A stretch of 35,437 nt of DNA from Candidatus Poribacteria bacterium (GTDB lineage: Bacteria > Poribacteria > WGA-4E > UBA9662). Every line of letters begins with the position of its first letter. Positions within the stretch are counted from its first letter, which is position 1. Positions 34,041-35,437 of the stretch are shown here, piece by piece. A program made the translations under genes and the position numbers. The stretch covers positions 1 to 35,437 of the forward strand of contig DTUY01000005.1 in NCBI GenBank assembly GCA_012963885.1, in the 5' to 3' direction. The notes under the pieces were generated by a model. The model saw only the letters and a program-made list of their open reading frames with translations, was not told the origin of the DNA and did no database searches.

Positions 34041-35012
34041 TTGAAAGAGTTAATTGCCGTTGCCCCAAGAGAGCCCGTTTTACAAGATTATGAAGACAGA
34101 CCTGTTAGTGATGAGCAGGTTCGTGTCAAAGTTGAGTTTGGTGCCCCCAAACGAGGATCAGAGTTAACGGGATACCGTGCTGTTCGAGGTAGCAGTTTCC
34201 CTATGGGGCTTGGCAACATGTGCGTTGGTCATATTATTGAAATTGGGGATGGCGTCGAAGGTTTTTCTATTGGTGATCGCGTTGCTGGTCATGGACACCT
34301 TCGTGAAACACATACATGGCGCGCAGATGGATTGTTGCGGCTGGAAGAGCGGATGACGTGGAAAGAAGCTGTTTGTTATGATCCAACTCTTTTCGCCTTA
34401 GGAGGAATCAGAGATGGTCAAGTCCGCTTAGGAGATGCCGTTGCTGTTTTTGGGCTTGGTGCGATTGGGCAGATAACAGTACAGATGGCAAAAATGGCGG
34501 GTGCTTCGTTTGTTGCTGCTGTAGATCCGATTGAAAAACGTCGCCAAGCGGCAATAAATGTTGGTGTTGATATGACGCTAGATCCAACTTCTGTTGATGT
34601 CGCTGAGGAACTTAAGGCAGCAACTAACGGTCAAGGAATTGATGTTGCCATTGAAACTAGCGCAGCCTATGAAGCATTAGATCAAGCCATACGTGGGTTG
34701 GCCTGGGGAGGTAATGTAGCGGTTGTTGGCTGGATGAAGGAGTGCAAGGGTGGGCTTGATCTAGGGGCTGTTGCCCATTTTAATATTCCAAATCTTATCT
34801 TCGCCCGATCTTGCAGTGATCCTAACCGTGACCATCCACGGTGGGATTGGACTCGAATCCAAAAAATTTGTTGGCAGTGGCTTAGCGAAGGACGTTTTCA
34901 GTGTGAGGAAATTGTATCCCCTGTTGTTCCTTTTCTGGAGTCTCCAAAAGCCTATGAAGGGATGGATTTGCATCCGGAAAAAAGTATTAAATTGGGTGTT
35001 GCATTTGAGTAG
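34041..35012 (+). CDS. Zinc-less MDR oxidoreductase
   Basis: A 323-aa medium-chain dehydrogenase/reductase. It has a GroES-like N-terminal domain and a Rossmann domain with VFGLGAIGQ (136-144) and AAVDP. The catalytic zinc cysteine motif is replaced by GAPKRGSELTGY (34-45) and the structural zinc loop is absent, as in the gene at 1828, which it resembles distantly. The start codon is TTG, supported by AAGGAGAAGG a few bases upstream. It is divergent from the hydroxyacid dehydrogenase operon and may share its control, suggesting a role in the same sugar-acid pathway. The substrate is unknown. Confidence 0.88.
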   Translation: MKELIAVAPREPVLQDYEDRPVSDEQVRVKVEFGAPKRGSELTGYRAVRGSSFPMGLGNMCVGHIIEIGDGVEGFSIGDRVAGHGHLRETHTWRADGLLRLEERMTWKEAVCYDPTLFALGGIRDGQVRLGDAVAVFGLGAIGQITVQMAKMAGASFVAAVDPIEKRRQAAINVGVDMTLDPTSVDVAEELKAATNGQGIDVAIETSAAYEALDQAIRGLAWGGNVAVVGWMKECKGGLDLGAVAHFNIPNLIFARSCSDPNRDHPRWDWTRIQKICWQWLSEGRFQCEEIVSPVVPFLESPKAYEGMDLHPEKSIKLGVAFE

Positions 35013-35437
35013 GCCATGTATCCCTACTGCAGAAAAGAACGGAAGTTCGTATCGCTACCTCGTTAAGTTGGCATGAAAAGACAGATCTCGTCATAGCAAG
35101 ATCCATTTTGGCCAAACCAATTAGAAGATGTCGTATTCTGATGTCGCGCAACCTGATTTTGACTGACGCGTGCCAATTTTCGGCACAATCGGTTGTTTGG
35201 GACTTGTCTGTAAATACATTGGGATTTCCATTGACGGAGGCAACTGTGGTATGGTGGAATGTATGCGGACCTTGAAACCCATTGGAGAATAGCGGCAGCC
35301 TAGATCCAGATCGTACCCCCAAATTGATGTCAGCACGGCAGATATACAAGTTGGTTGGATTCTCGATGTCGTTTATGTATGTTCACTTGGCGAAATGGAT
35401 AATATCATAGTGGTAATGTTTAAACTTAAACAAAAAC
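35013..35437. other. Region without a convincing gene
   Basis: The 425 bp to the window end have only stop-interrupted frames in all six readings; the longest (minus strand, 34987-35349) has no recognisable domain and overlaps the MDR gene. It could hold a decayed gene or the far upstream part of a gene outside the window. Confidence 0.4.

Noticed and set aside
35008-35027. GTAGG/CCTAC hairpin after the MDR gene as terminator
   Set aside because: Five-base stem with no T-run after it.
34987-35349. Minus-strand 120-codon frame at the window end
   Set aside because: Overlaps the real MDR gene, composition is not protein-like, and no ribosome site or domain is seen.
1-35437. CRISPR array, prophage, insertion sequence, integron or tRNA
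   Set aside because: I looked for regular spaced repeats, transposase or integrase motifs, terminal inverted repeats and cloverleaf sequences and found none that I could support.

Overview
The window looks like part of a bacterial chromosome of moderate-to-low GC content that carries many catabolic and secreted proteins. Three phytanoyl-CoA dioxygenase (PhyH) family genes, several zinc-type and zinc-less MDR dehydrogenases, a TPR/alpha-2-macroglobulin giant, a WG-repeat lipoprotein and a secreted glycoside-hydrolase-like protein together recall Candidatus Poribacteria or a related marine or sponge-associated lineage. That assignment is an inference from gene content only; no rRNA or other marker gene is present. 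I see no tRNA, rRNA, CRISPR array, integrase or insertion sequence.

Layout. 1-751: no convincing gene. 752-3680: a PhyH protein (-) with an unusual HxG iron site, a zinc-less MDR oxidoreductase (+), and a secreted protein (-). 3896-5121: a class I/II aminotransferase gene (-) broken by one frameshift and one in-frame stop. 5231-8964: a metal-homeostasis cluster on the minus strand (CsoR-type repressor, 60-aa His-rich membrane peptide, P1B ATPase), whose last gene overlaps an M20 peptidase. 9065-10928: zinc alcohol dehydrogenase and a PhyH protein (-). 10929-11320: a divergent promoter region. 11321-24431: a co-directional run on the plus strand: PhyH, a 2569-aa alpha-2-macroglobulin-like protein, a divergent acetate-kinase-like protein, TatD, a WG-repeat lipoprotein, a uridine-kinase-like protein and an MFS transporter. 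24554-29869: DapA-like protein, secreted TIM-barrel protein, a luciferase-like monooxygenase with its flavin reductase, and a TylF-type methyltransferase. 30066-33854 (-): a tight three-gene operon (2-hydroxyacid dehydrogenase, HpcH/HpaI aldolase, D-apionate-lactonase-like protein) that reads as a sugar-acid degradation module. A zinc-less MDR protein diverges from it at 34041. 35013-35437: no convincing gene.

How the parts may fit. Much of the window concerns oxidative handling of small organic compounds and sugar acids (PhyH, MDR, LLM/flavin reductase, lactonase-aldolase-dehydrogenase). The metal cluster looks like a self-contained repressor/pump unit. The items most worth follow-up are the giant macroglobulin (no thioester motif, and a TPR plus MG module repeated at both ends), the acetate-kinase homologue with changed catalytic residues, the PhyH protein with a halogenase-like HxG iron site, and the metal cluster in which a His-rich peptide and a P-type pump share the same N-terminal motif.
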